Below are positions 1 to 10,196 of a DNA stretch of 64,000 bases, one piece after another. The notes beneath the pieces were generated by a model, which did no database searches, was not told the DNA's origin, and saw only the letters and a program-made list of their open reading frames with translations. The stretch comes from Arachnomyces sp. PD_36 (Eukaryota > Ascomycota > Eurotiomycetes > Onygenales > Arachnomycetaceae), in the NCBI GenBank assembly GCA_032988195.1, contig JANTQE010000003.1:682001-746000 (forward strand). The letters run 5' to 3'. Made by a program: the position numbers and the translations under genes. Position 1 is the stretch's first letter. Each line of letters opens with the position of its first letter.

Positions 1-965
1 CCCGTAGCCTGGGCGGACTGTCTTGACCTCGTCGAGAACGACGTGAGAGTTGGTTCCTCCATAGCCAAATGAGTTGATACTTGCGCGACGGAAGTCGGAC
101 TTGGGCCAGGGAATCGAAGTGTGGGTTGCGCGGATCCACAACTCATCGAAGTTGATCTTCGGATTGGGTGTTTGGAAGGTAGGGTTTCCTGCGATGATGC
201 TGTGTTCGATGGCCAATATGGCTTTGAAGAGCCCGCTCAATCCTGCTGCAGCCTCTGAATGTTTGGTTTTACCGGACCAATCACTAAGGGTGCAGATTCT
301 GGTCGACTATTCGCAAACACGGACGAACCCCCCCGAACCTCCAAAGGATTTCTAGCTGGAGTGCCCGTGCCGTGGCATTTGAGATAAGAGGTTTGTCCAA
401 AGCTGGAAATACCAGCGTTGGCATACGCAGCTCTTACGGTAGCGGCCACCGAGTCCGGGGATGCGATTCCTGGTGTTCTACCGTCACTGTCGGCTACAGA
501 GCCACGAATAACAGCTCTAATGGGGTCACGATCCCGGATAGCATCATCGAGGCGCCTCAAAATGATAGTGTTGACGGCTTCAGCTTTGATATAGCCGTCG
601 GATTTCGCGTCAAAGGTGTGGTATCGCCCAGTTCGCGAGTGGGCCATTCCAATTGGTCCAGTGTCCATGACATGCTCAGGGCTGTTTACCGCGAATATTA
701 GTTATCGTGCTCTCAGGCGGGTTTTTAGCATCACGGACTGACCTTAATAGAGGTTACTTGCTGCAACGATGGCCGACGAGATTTCTCCTGATTGGAGATA
801 TCTACATGCCATATCTACACCAACAAGACTGCCTGAGCAGGCCGTATCGACGGTGACACTATAAGATAGGTTATTACATCGTCTCAGAAGACCTCTGATC
901 GCAAAGCCACGAAGAGACCTTTGTCTGAGCTTAAGTACACACAACAACGAAGATGAAGGCCACAA
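1..965 (-). pseudogene. Polyketide synthase ketosynthase domain, broken relic
   Basis: Reading leftwards on the minus strand, ketosynthase landmarks appear in the correct order. The active-site cysteine block DTACSGSL lies near 830, the first histidine block CHGTGTPA near 375, and the C-terminal INSFGYGGTNSH block near 60-90; the gene runs off the left edge. These mark the KS domain of an iterative fungal type I PKS, probably a highly reducing one. It is not functional. The VKPNI block near 275 has lost seven bases including the second catalytic histidine, which shifts the frame. Just before a probable intron near 690-755 one base appears missing, giving an in-frame stop. The N-terminal third of the KS, upstream of the cysteine block, is absent, and the sequence abuts a hydrolase relic at about 950. 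The product of the parent cluster cannot be inferred. Confidence 0.85.
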
Positions 966-1905
966 TTCTAGCTTCGTTCCACGAGGACGTTGAGTTCAAA
1001 ACTATCGATGAACTTACCTTACGCGACTCTCTGTACCCTTCCGCTCCGAGGGGTGCGGGTGTGATCATGACTTCAGAGATAAGTAATCATCGCCCATAAG
1101 ATGCATGTATCATTGAAGCTTAGAGACAAAACTGTGTGAAAGAGACGCTCCTTCGGGAAGTCGCCGAGAGCTTTCAAAGAAACGGGGTTACCGCACTCAT
1201 TTACGATTCACGAAGTATCGGGCTGGGTGACGGCCTTCCCCGCAACGAGATCGATTTCATGAAACAAGTCGAGGATTATTTCGACGCTTTGATCTGGCTA
1301 GCAAAGCATCCACTCGTGGACCCTTCCAGAGTTGCGTTCTGAGAAATGTCCTTGTCGAGCTCTGTGGTAGCTTGCGCAGCCGCCCTTGCCAGGAGAGCCA
1401 AACCCGTCATCATGATATGCCCGTTCGTGAGGTTCTACACGGATGAGGAAAGGGCGAAAGTTGTAAAAGAAATGACGGATCATACATCTCAGATCAAGAA
1501 CAACCCTGCCTTTTCTATGGTCCCGTTCGACTCGAGGAGGGAGAATCCAGTCGGTATGATAGCTGAGAGCGGACTGCAGGCTTATGAATTCATGACAAAC
1601 GTTAAGGAGCACGCTCCAAATTTCGAGGACCGTGCCACGATCCAAAGCTACTAAAAGATCGCCATGTGGCCGCCGCCAGGATTGATGCCGTACGTCAATC
1701 TAACTCCCGTCATGATGCTCATCTCAGAGAACGACATCATCTCCCAGCCTGAGGACCAATTGGAGGTTTTCAATAGCTTTGGGGGGGCGCAAACGACTTT
1801 GTATAGCATACGGCAATGGTCATCTCGACATTCTGGGTGGAGGCCAGGCCTCTGAACTCATGCAACAGCAAGTTGAGTTTATGGGCGAGCACATTGGAGT
1901 TAATT
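952..1905 (+). pseudogene. Alpha/beta hydrolase of the PKS-cluster thiohydrolase/transferase type, broken
   Basis: From an ATG at 952 the translation follows the family found in many fungal PKS clusters (the fumagillin polyketide transferase is a known member of this hydrolase group). An FKTID start is followed by LIYDSRSIGLGDG, VEDYFDAL, VDPSRVAF and a GMSLSSS-like nucleophile elbow, then MLISEND and a C-terminal GHLDILGG block with the catalytic His. At least four lesions break it. A probable intron donor near 1079 reads ATAAGT where GTAAGT is expected. A stop at 1340-1342 replaces the conserved Trp before GMS. A second stop lies near 1652. A frameshift near 1807 separates the last 30 residues, whose frame ends at 1905. 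The first two changes look like G-to-A transitions. It lies head-to-head with the KS relic. Confidence 0.8.
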
Positions 1906-3198
1906 GACGTTATAGTTGAACAGAATACATGTTGGACAGTTTATTTTTTACTATTTTGGTCATAATCCAGGACACACTTAGAATATAGCCTAGAAACTTT
2001 TCTTTCCACACATGACCATGGGCAATTGATAATGACATGCATTCTTGCACACTTAGGTTGATCACAAATGTAATTAAACCAACAAGGGCCTTGCCGCTCA
2101 AGAATGTGACCCTCTTGTAGTGGCCCTATTTTACTAGGTTCCGGGTAATTGATGCAGCATTTCTAACTTTAGAAGTTCAACTGAGTTCGTGTAACAGGGG
2201 CATCGCCAACCACTGTATGCACCATGCTAGAATTTTCCGGAAGATGAAACCTTAAGTAATGCAGTGACATTGAGAAGAGACCTTTATTCCGACGGTGGGC
2301 CATTTTCCGTAAGCTAGGATTGACCCCTGTACTAAGAACTGCGAAAGGGGCATTGTTATCTCGGCCATGCCATGTCTCGAGGTGTCCTGCCCTCCTCTCG
2401 GGCCCGAAACACAAAACCCCGAGAGAATCGGATCGGGTGGATCTCTTTCCTGAGGAATGCTGACCCGCGCCGTGGGCGAGACCACCCGTTTGGCCATTGG
2501 GCGTCGCCTGTCGAGAAACGAGCGCTCCACTTTGGAAGATCAAAAACTAGTGACAGTCTGTGGCAAGGTGTTCGAACCGGCTCCTCTAGGGTGGTCAACG
2601 AGTTCTCATTTTCGATTTATTCTGGTTTATTCAACACGGGGATACCACGAAACAGGGGTGGGTTTAAACTCTTTGCCACGGACTGTATGCAGCTCAACGG
2701 ATGCAGTTACTTTCGCCGCAGGAGATGGGTGGCCTTACGTTCGGGCTCGTTTACACCGATGTTAAAGCGGCGTCAGACAGGAGTGATGCGACCCACTTTG
2801 ACCGATGATCAAGTAAGCTTAATTTAACGGGCCGAGCCATTACTCCACCTGAAGATCATTGGTCGATCGGCTGTTCTGACGCCCCTGCACGTTGCTTATC
2901 TTGCAGCAATGAGTTCGCATAATACATGTACTGTGTGACGTGCTCAGCACCCCGTGAGTGATAAGAATTGATTTCAATTAAGCGAAAATGAGAAGCTCGC
3001 ACGCGAGGGTTGATTACTCGGCCCCGCGCTGCTATCGGAAGATTATTACAAGGTACAGATCAGATAGGGATATTAATAATTGGATGACCGACGGATGGCA
3101 GCCCTACCATGTCTCGGTCATCAGTGAAATAACCGAGCATGCGGCTGGGCGACCACCGCATGAATTAATATGACGGTTATCAAAAACTCCACTTCACT
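1906..3198. other. Gene-free stretch, no recognisable content
   Basis: Several overlapping frames are open between about 2170 and 2830, but none gives a protein-like composition or a motif I recognise. A short inverted repeat (TCGGT..ACCGA) lies near 3115-3137. It could hold a decayed repeat or solo LTR, but I cannot define termini. Confidence 0.4.
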
Positions 3199-4150
3199 TC
3201 AAAGTGTCGGCAGTGAACAAGAGATATACTTTCCACGTACGTCATAGCCGTTCCTGGCAATTCCTCGTTTCCGGGGAAGAGATCTGATAAAAACAGTAAT
3301 ATGCAGTATTCTATATGATGATTCTAGATAACAAAGAATAACTTTTTCAGAAACCTCAGTGACAACCGTAGTCTTTTTCGTTACGGATTTGATACTCTCG
3401 ACCCTTGGGAATAACGCTGCCACCAAGGTTAAACCCGCAAGGCCAATGGATGCTGCCCACGCAGCTTTCAACCCTGCCATGTACGCTTGTAAGATCCTCG
3501 GCGATTCCTCTGCCGAGAACATTGCCGTTAGCTCCGATGCTTTCACGGCGAGGACTCTGGAAGGCTCTATCGTCGGAGGAAAGACTGGTAGTTTCTTAAA
3601 CAAAATATTGGTGAAAAGGCTTTGAGCTGGTGAGACCGAAATTGCACCAGAGACAAGTTGGTAGAGTAGAACACACATCACTAATTAGTACCTACTTGGT
3701 TTTAGGCAGGGGATGGGGTAGGGAAGTCTCACATAAAACAAGGGCAGTCGTAATTGCCGTATCCTCTAACTTCGCGAAAGCGATACTTGTGATCAGAGGT
3801 ATCTGGCTGCAAATCCCATTTCCGGCACCCACGAGGATTTGGTAACCGATATACTTCACGGAAGAAGTTCCAATATCCAAGGTGTAGATTAAGCCACTCC
3901 CCACCGTGAATAGAACGCCGCCAGCTGTGAGGAGGGGATGGAACCGATCCAGGTGACAGGAATTGAGCTCACCAGCAAGGCGATAGACATCGCGAGAATC
4001 AATGGAAGAGTTACAATTCCACTTCCTAAAGGTGCCATACCGTCGATTGCTTGGAAATATATCGGGAGATAATATATCATGGGAAAGACGGTTCCGTTAC
4101 AGCTATCGAGCCAATTCTTACGATATGACCTCTTGTCATTGCCATCAGTC
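3199..4150 (-). pseudogene. MFS drug-efflux transporter (DHA14 type), C-terminal half only
   Basis: The minus strand encodes the second half of a 14-helix MFS exporter. YYLPIYFQAIDG (near 4050) begins the eighth or ninth helix, followed by GSGIVTLPLIL, LIYTLDIGTSS, YQILVGAGNG, a split LLYQLVSGAISVS block and the C-terminal YMAGLKAAWAASIGLAGL helix. A frameshift near 3935 separates the YYLPIYF part from the LIYTLDIG part. A short intron with a good TACTAAT branch point appears preserved at about 3672-3735. The N-terminal half, with the usual motif A and first helices, is not found upstream to 4350. Exporters of this type often sit in polyketide clusters, and this one lies between PKS-type relics. 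The exact 3' end is uncertain because the frame stays open past the last helix. Confidence 0.75.
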
Positions 4151-4354
4151 AGCAATAAGTTGACGTTGGGGATAGACGTATGAACGTTGTTAGCTCACTC
4201 CAGGCACTGAACAGGGGTGTCATCATCCCAGACAAAGCCTGAAAACCAACCACTTCTCCATCCAAAAGCCACCTGATGCGTGAAGGTGATATGTTACATA
4301 TGTCAGCTCCGTATCGAGCTATTATATAAGGAGTAGGCATCCCATGTCTCAAGT

Positions 4355-5296
4355 ATGGGCAAACGAATCGGTGAGGCCAGCTCCAGAATCATCCTACGAG
4401 ACAAGCAATCATCAATCATGCCCGCCATTACCGCTCATCACCAGACCCTGCCTTCCGGCCGTGTTCTCTGGGCTGAGACCTACGGCCATGGCCCCCCGGG
4501 TTCTCCCGCAATCCTCTTCGCGAACGGCATGGCATCGACCACCAATGCTTGGAATTCTTTGGTGCACACTTTCCCCGAAGCACTCCTAGCCAACCACACC
4601 GTCGTGCTTCACGACGCTGCGAACACTGGCAAATCGCCACACCAAGCAAACCTCCCAGCTCCAAGTCTTGCTTCTCTCGCCACAGAAGCACGCCAGCTCC
4701 TTCAACATTTAGGCTTCTCATCGGGCTACTTTGTGGGCCACAGTTTTGGCGCACAGCAAGGGTATGTGGCCGCTGCCCTTGACCCTGGCTTCTGGCAGGG
4801 GCTGTTATTGTTGGCCCCACAGACAGACCGCGTTACTCCGCGCACTGCCAAGTTCATGAAAGCCATGATGGACATTTACGACAAGGATCCCGAGACAGCA
4901 GCTTATGCTGAAGAAGTGCGTTATACCCCAGGCACAAGAATGGTGGCTAAGAATGGCATATACGGTGCCTTTGCGCGAGAGATGGCTTTGAGGCAACGAA
5001 GCGAGGGTCTAGCTCTCGCCTTCAAGGCTCTGTTAGAACCCAAAGAGGGTGACTTTGCATGGAAAGATATGAAGACGAGGATCGTTATCGTTCATGGAGG
5101 AGAAGATGAGCTCGCCCCTGTCAGCGAGGGTGAGTATGCACTTCGTATGCTTCGCGCTGTCGAAGGCGCCGATGCAGAACTGCTAGTTCTACCGGAATCT
5201 GGACATTGGATGAATTGGGAAAATGAAGAATGGACACGGGATCAAGTTTTGAAGTTAGTCGGTTTCTCACGGGAGGGTGTATGGATTGAAGAGTGA
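4355..5296 (+). CDS. Alpha/beta-fold hydrolase, intact
   Basis: A single-exon gene for 313 aa. The second ATG at 4418 (MPAITAHH) may be the true start, giving 292 aa, since the fold begins there. The catalytic triad is complete: Ser130 in the GHSFG elbow, Asp251 in HGGEDELAP and His284 in ESGHW. The oxyanion strand ILFANGM is also present. No signal peptide is seen, so the enzyme is probably cytosolic. It is the only undamaged gene between the PKS/MFS relics and the dehydrogenase at 6.0 kb. It may be a surviving tailoring enzyme, or a general esterase/lactonase unrelated to the lost pathway. The substrate cannot be told from sequence. Confidence 0.85.
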   Translation: MGKRIGEASSRIILRDKQSSIMPAITAHHQTLPSGRVLWAETYGHGPPGSPAILFANGMASTTNAWNSLVHTFPEALLANHTVVLHDAANTGKSPHQANLPAPSLASLATEARQLLQHLGFSSGYFVGHSFGAQQGYVAAALDPGFWQGLLLLAPQTDRVTPRTAKFMKAMMDIYDKDPETAAYAEEVRYTPGTRMVAKNGIYGAFAREMALRQRSEGLALAFKALLEPKEGDFAWKDMKTRIVIVHGGEDELAPVSEGEYALRMLRAVEGADAELLVLPESGHWMNWENEEWTRDQVLKLVGFSREGVWIEE

Positions 5297-6011
5297 TCGG
5301 CTCTTTATCGCCGCGACCCTAAAGTTTTGGTTTTCTTCAAGTATATATATTTTAACTCTCATATTTCTTTATCATTGATATCGCAGCGCCAACCCCTATT
5401 CATCCTAAATTTCCGGTGTAGAAGTTACCCCCCCAGATAACTCCTACTCGTAAAATATTCTCTAGAGTTTGTGTAGATTGTGATCCGATTGAATAGATTG
5501 GCTTGCATATGAACATACCGCGAGTTTAAACACCTTTCTAGAAATACTTCTTGGATCCACTAAACCACCACTCACTCCTGTGGCTTAGGGTTGCTTATAG
5601 TGGCTGATATAGGGATAAGCTCCTAGAAGAGGTGGTGTGAGCTTTTGATCTAGCCAAGGAATAGATGTTTGCCGGGGGGAGGGCACCGCAATTTAACTTA
5701 CCATATCACCGTCAAGGAACTGGACCCAGCAACACATTTTCCAGGCATGCACAGACTGGGATTTCTCAGATCGAAAATTGTTTATGTTGTTAGTCAGAAT
5801 CCCTGCCGGGAGCGGAAACTCGGGCAAATCTACCTTATTATAACATCCAGCTTGAACTTGGTTGGAAACGGCAAGACATGATTTTATAAGGGCGTGCACA
5901 AACGCAGAGCTGTTTTCAAAATCTTCGTGACCAAGCTAAACCTTAGCTAACTAATAGAAACGCAACATCAACCCCTGCAGCCCTTGGCTCCTAGACAATG
6001 TCGAGATACAA
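5297..6011. other. Intergenic, nothing recognised
   Basis: This is the shared 3' region of the converging hydrolase and dehydrogenase genes, mildly AT-rich. No frame, repeat or RNA gene could be supported. Confidence 0.5.
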
Positions 6012-6935
6012 CTACCAAGTCTGAAGGCTGCCATTATAGAACAAGAACTTTCCAGAAGTCTCTTCCTTGGTGGCAGCATCGATCTAGTAGGCGAAAGATT
6101 AGCTACTAAGTGGTATCATGGATGAGAGTTATGATGACTTACCACTTTGGTCATACCGTTGACACTGTCAGAAACGGAGACCTCGGCCTTCTCCAAACCA
6201 AAGGCTTTCGCACCACCGTTACCCATGTCGGTTTGAACCCAGCTATGACACAGTCAGCACTGCATACGTCGATATGAGAAGGACGGATCTTACCCGGGGT
6301 CAATGGGGAATGCGGTCAGGTTGGGGTTCTCAAAATGAATTTTGCGAGTAAGGTAGTTGACTGCAGCCTTGGAGGTTCCGTAGTTGGCGTTGGGGAAGTT
6401 ACGCTTCTCCATGTCACCGAGACTAGCGGCCGAAGTGCCGAGAGTGACAAATTTGGGAGCTTTAGCCTTGTTAAGGAGGGGTCGGACAGCCTTGAACAGG
6501 AAGATAATTCCATAAACGTTGACATTGAAGTGCTCCTGGAACTCCTCGATGTTGATCTCATGGACTAGAGGGAACACCTTGGAGATACCAGCGTTAGCGA
6601 CGACGACGTCTAGGGTTGTGATGCCATAGGTGGTCTGCAGTTCCTTCACGGCGGCTTCGGGATCGGTCTGGGAGGAACTATCGATCTTGACGAGGATTAC
6701 GGAGCTCCCTTCACCCTTGGGGAGGTTGAAGAGAGCCTTGGAGGTCGCAGCTTCTGGGTCGCGTACAGCTGCAATGACGGTATGGTGGGGTCGGGCAAGG
6801 TACTGCTCAACAAGGCCCCTACCAAGACCTGTAGATACGAGTTAGCAAGCTATCATCCCCGGGTGCAAGGGGATTGTGTCGCATACCTCTGTTGCCGCCG
6901 GTGACGAGAAATGTGGTGTTCGAGCTTGAAGACAT
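6012..6935 (-). CDS. Short-chain dehydrogenase/reductase, ketoreductase-like, intact
   Basis: The four-exon model is 6887-6935, 6294-6828, 6143-6242 and 6012-6083, with introns of 58, 51 and 59 nt, giving 251 aa; every junction keeps frame. It is a classical SDR. The dinucleotide loop is TGGNRGLGRG (residues 12-21), NAG lies at 95-97, and the catalytic Ser149, Tyr166 and Lys170 (YGTSK) are all present. The C-terminal DPGWVQTDMG loop is also present. The overall pattern resembles the norsolorinic-acid ketoreductase group that reduces polyketide ketones, so it is probably an NADP(H)-dependent cytosolic carbonyl reductase. Neighbours on both sides are dead secondary-metabolism genes, yet this one has no lesion, which suggests retained use or a separate role. 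The 19-bp tandem repeat 170 bp upstream may lie in its promoter. Confidence 0.9.
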
Positions 6936-7630
6936 GTCTGCTTGAGTTGATGATTTGAAGATGGATCTGAGACGGATGAGAGCATAGATAAAGGGCGATG
7001 CATCTTATTTTAAATGTTTTGTACTCTTCTTTGTTGAGAGCTTCTTCCTGCCTCATATGTTGATTTCCAATCTCTTGTTTCTCCTCCATTCCACCTGTGC
7101 GGCATCGTGAACTCAGCCTTCAGTCATGAAATAAGCATCCACTCGTGAAGAGGTCATTCAGTCATGACAGTCTTCATCGTGAAGTGAGCATACATCATGA
7201 ACTGATCATCTAGTCATGAACTAGGCATTCATTCCTCGGTCATGATCTAAGCATAGAAGTAAAGAAGCTTTGCCCCTTGCTTTGCTTACGCCCCTGCCAC
7301 TTTAGCGCGTAAGATCCAAGATAAGATCAGAGCATGGATGGCAGCTTCATCATGAACTGAATCGACCCGTAAGCAAATATATCAGCATTATTTCTCACTG
7401 TCGACAATTTTTTTGGTGATAAGATCATCATGTTGACACTTCTGTAAGCTTTCGTCGTTCGACTCAATCCTCATCTTGACGATGGAGTCGCAGATGAGTG
7501 TCATGCTGAGGCGCGGAAAGCGTGGCTATCCCGCGACTCGTTTCATAAGAGCGATGTCTCTATAGCTGATTTTCGATTCAATATTCGACAAACCGTTAGA
7601 CTTCACAGGCACTCGAATACCGACTTGAAG
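6936..7630. promoter_or_regulatory. Divergent promoter region of the SDR and the P450 relic
   Basis: About 0.7 kb between the SDR start (minus strand) and the P450 relic start (plus strand). It contains the 19-bp repeat array (7105-7258) and one more isolated TCATGAACTGA copy at 7350. The remainder is AT-rich with no frame of interest. Confidence 0.45.
7105..7258. repeat. 19-bp degenerate tandem repeat with TCATGA/TCGTGA core
   Basis: Core hexamers start at 7105, 7124, 7143, 7162, 7177, 7195, 7214 and 7240. The first four are exactly 19 bp apart, and later units are 15, 18, 19 and 26 bp apart. The first five alternate TCGTGA and TCATGA; the last three are TCATGA. Consensus is roughly TCATGAACTAAGCATTCAG. 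TCATGA is its own reverse complement, so each unit carries a palindromic core. A ninth isolated copy lies at 7350. The array sits about 170 bp upstream of the SDR start. Confidence 0.85.
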
Positions 7631-9598
7631 ATGTTGGACGTTATCATGGAGCTCATGGCCGAGAGCAGCCCCCCGCTCAGCGCAATTGCGGGCGCCATTT
7701 TTGGGACCTGGGTGCTGTGCTGGATCGGATTCGGGTTTTGTCGAAGTAAGTGACACTTACCACACTCATCCCGGAGATGAACATGAGAGAAGACAGTGTG
7801 CCCGTGTCGTTGTTGCCATCGTTGTTCTTTCTCTTTCTTTGCCGAAAAATATTCAACGCGACCATACTAAGTCACGGGACTTGATTAGTTTATCTGTCAC
7901 CCCTCGCCGCTTTTCCCGGGCGAAAGCTGGTGCCGCCTTTTCGATCGCATACCAGGCATACTACGATATTTGGCTTCACGGCCAATTCTTCAAGCAGGTT
8001 GACTACCTACACGAGAAATATGGTCTTGCCACTCCTAAGCTGAGCTGTTACATTCTAACTGGGATACCTCAGGCCCCGTTGTTCGCATCAACCCCCGCGA
8101 GCTTCACATAAACGATCCTACTTTCATCGACGAGGTATACGCCGGCAACAACAAGAAGCGTGATAAGTACAAGTGGCAAGGGCGTGCAGTTTTACGTGGG
8201 CTACTCTTACAGCCACCCTCTGCGAAGTGCCGAAGTTAATTGCTTCTTTGCAGTCCCGGATTCACTCGTCGCTACCGAACCCCACGACCTTCATCGCAAG
8301 CGACGTGCTGCTGTCAATCCCTACATTTCGAAGGTGAACATTCGGAAGCTCGACCCAGTCGTTCATGAGAGTGTAGAGTCCATCATCAAGCGACTCGATG
8401 AATCTGCAAACCCTGGCGCTAAGCCCTTCCATACCAGTTGGCTTTTAAAGCAGCAACATGTGACATTATCACGTATTTCTGCTTCGGCGACTCGACAAAC
8501 TACATGCAGAAGGAGGGGAGGAATACGAGCTGTCTTACTTCGAGGCCGTCGATGACCACCTTCACATGGGGTACAAGATGGCTTAAATCTCGTTGCTCGG
8601 CCCTGTGATGGACAAGATCCCCCCGGCCGTTATGGGTTGGGTGTACCCCGGACTCAAGCACTTGTGGGCAATGCATTCGGTGCGTATCAGCGAGTCGCCC
8701 CTCGACCAATCTCATCGTGACCTGACCGATAGCAGCGTTGGGTCGGACAAATTGAAAAAATTCGCACCCAGGATAAGGGCGGTGACTCAACCATTTTCCA
8801 CGGTTGACTCAACAGCGATCTTCCCTCCTCGGAGTTAACTAATGCGCGCATGTGTCAAGAAGCTCAGCTGTTGGTCCTTGCGGGCCAAGATACCACAGGT
8901 AAGATGGCCGGCGGTCTACCAAATTGGGTAGATGAAATTTCTGACTTGCATTAGCCTATACACTCTCTTCCCTGACGCACCGTATCCTGGCAGACCCCAA
9001 CGTATTCAACCAGCTGAAGCAAGAACTGGAAACCGCACTTCCACACCCTAATCAACCCTTGACCTCAGCGCATCTGGAACAGTTGCCTTGTTTGACCGGA
9101 ATCATTCAGGGGGGCATTTGTCTTCACCCAGGAGCACTAGTGCGCCAATCACGAGTGGCAACCAAGCAGGATCTCGTCTATCCGCACCCCAACGGCAAAA
9201 AATCGTGGGTTATTCTAGCCGGAACTCCGATCGCAATGGACTCCCGATGGTGTAATCTCAACCCGAAATTCTTCCCGGACCCTCACGCGTTTATCCCGGA
9301 AAGATGGATCGAAAACCCGCGTTTGGACCGATACATGCTCGGTTTCTTGGAGGGGGCCCGGATCCGCCCCGGCATGGGCTTGGCCTGCTCTGGACTCTAT
9401 ATGATTCTCGCAGGCACCTTCCGACGATACGAGCTGGACGACGGAACAGGGAAACAGAAAGGACCAACTCTCTCCTTGCATGAGACAACTTTCGAGCGGG
9501 ATGTCGATGTTAAGTATGACTGCTTGGTTCCGTTTCCGACCCAGGGTTCCAAGGGTGTGCAGGTCAAGGTTCGGCATGGGACCGGCACGAAGCCTTAA
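7631..9598 (+). pseudogene. Cytochrome P450 (benzoate-4-hydroxylase/trichodiene-oxygenase type), inactivated
   Basis: The relic can be followed from an N-terminal anchor (ATG 7631, hydrophobic stretch AIAGAIFGTWVLCWIGFGF) to the stop at 9598. It passes AYYDIWLHGQFF, RINPRELHINDPTF, DLHRKRRAAVNPY, DIITYFCFGDSTNYM, the I-helix LVLAGQDTTA and the ERW block. Introns near 8023-8074, 8195-8251 and 8899-8955 keep splice signals. Lesions include a frameshift near 8515, a stop near 8584, and a further frame change around 8690-8750. Above all, in the haem loop FLEGARIRPGMGLA the residue expected to be the haem-ligand Cys is Arg (CGC at 9365-9367). The enzyme could not bind haem normally even if translated. 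It was probably a tailoring oxygenase of the lost PKS cluster. Confidence 0.85.
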
Positions 9599-10196
9599 CT
9601 TTCCAGACGCAGAAACATGGATTCGCAGTGCTTTATTTTATTTTTAGCCTAATGTTGCCCAATCAAAGGATACGAGGCTGAAGATGACAAATCTCTCCGT
9701 CGGGCGTCACGCTATGTGACAATGTTCAGCCCCTTGTTCGTCCTTCTTTCGTTTCTTTTTTGTTGAGCGTACGCGAGGGGAAATGAAGATGAAGGTGTGA
9801 GATTCAGAAAGCGAGAAGAGCCAAACTCGGCAACGAAAAAAATCCCCCACCCCTTCAACAGTGCCCCTTGTCTTATCTCTCAGGTTATCAGGCTGTGCAG
9901 TGTGCAGCACGAACACGAAATCCTCCTATCAGTGACTGCCCATAGCGGCCGGCCCGGTCCGTAGGCCAAACATAACATCCGCATTAGCGGAGGATTTTCC
10001 CCCCTAAGAGATCCACCGTAAAAGATTATATCTGCCTGTTCAGCTTTCTAGAAACTCCAGAATCCGATCTGATCGACATAACTTTAAACAACGAAAAAAG
10101 CGCCAAAGAAAAAGGAAGGAAGACAGGACGAAAGACTCAAGAGAGAGAAAGAGAGATAGAACGACCAGACGAAGAACTTCAAAGGGAACAGCATCC
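9599..10196. promoter_or_regulatory. Upstream region of the bZIP/ankyrin gene
   Basis: No coding signal. A strongly purine-rich tract (about 10085-10165, mostly A and G) runs up to the start codon at 10197 and probably belongs to the 5' leader. Confidence 0.4.

Noticed and set aside
2169..2827. Several overlapping open frames on both strands
   Set aside because: No motif, biased composition, mutually overlapping; open by GC content, not by selection.
1906..3198. Solo LTR or transposon remnant
   Set aside because: No target-site duplication, terminal repeats or transposase-like sequence could be defined by eye.
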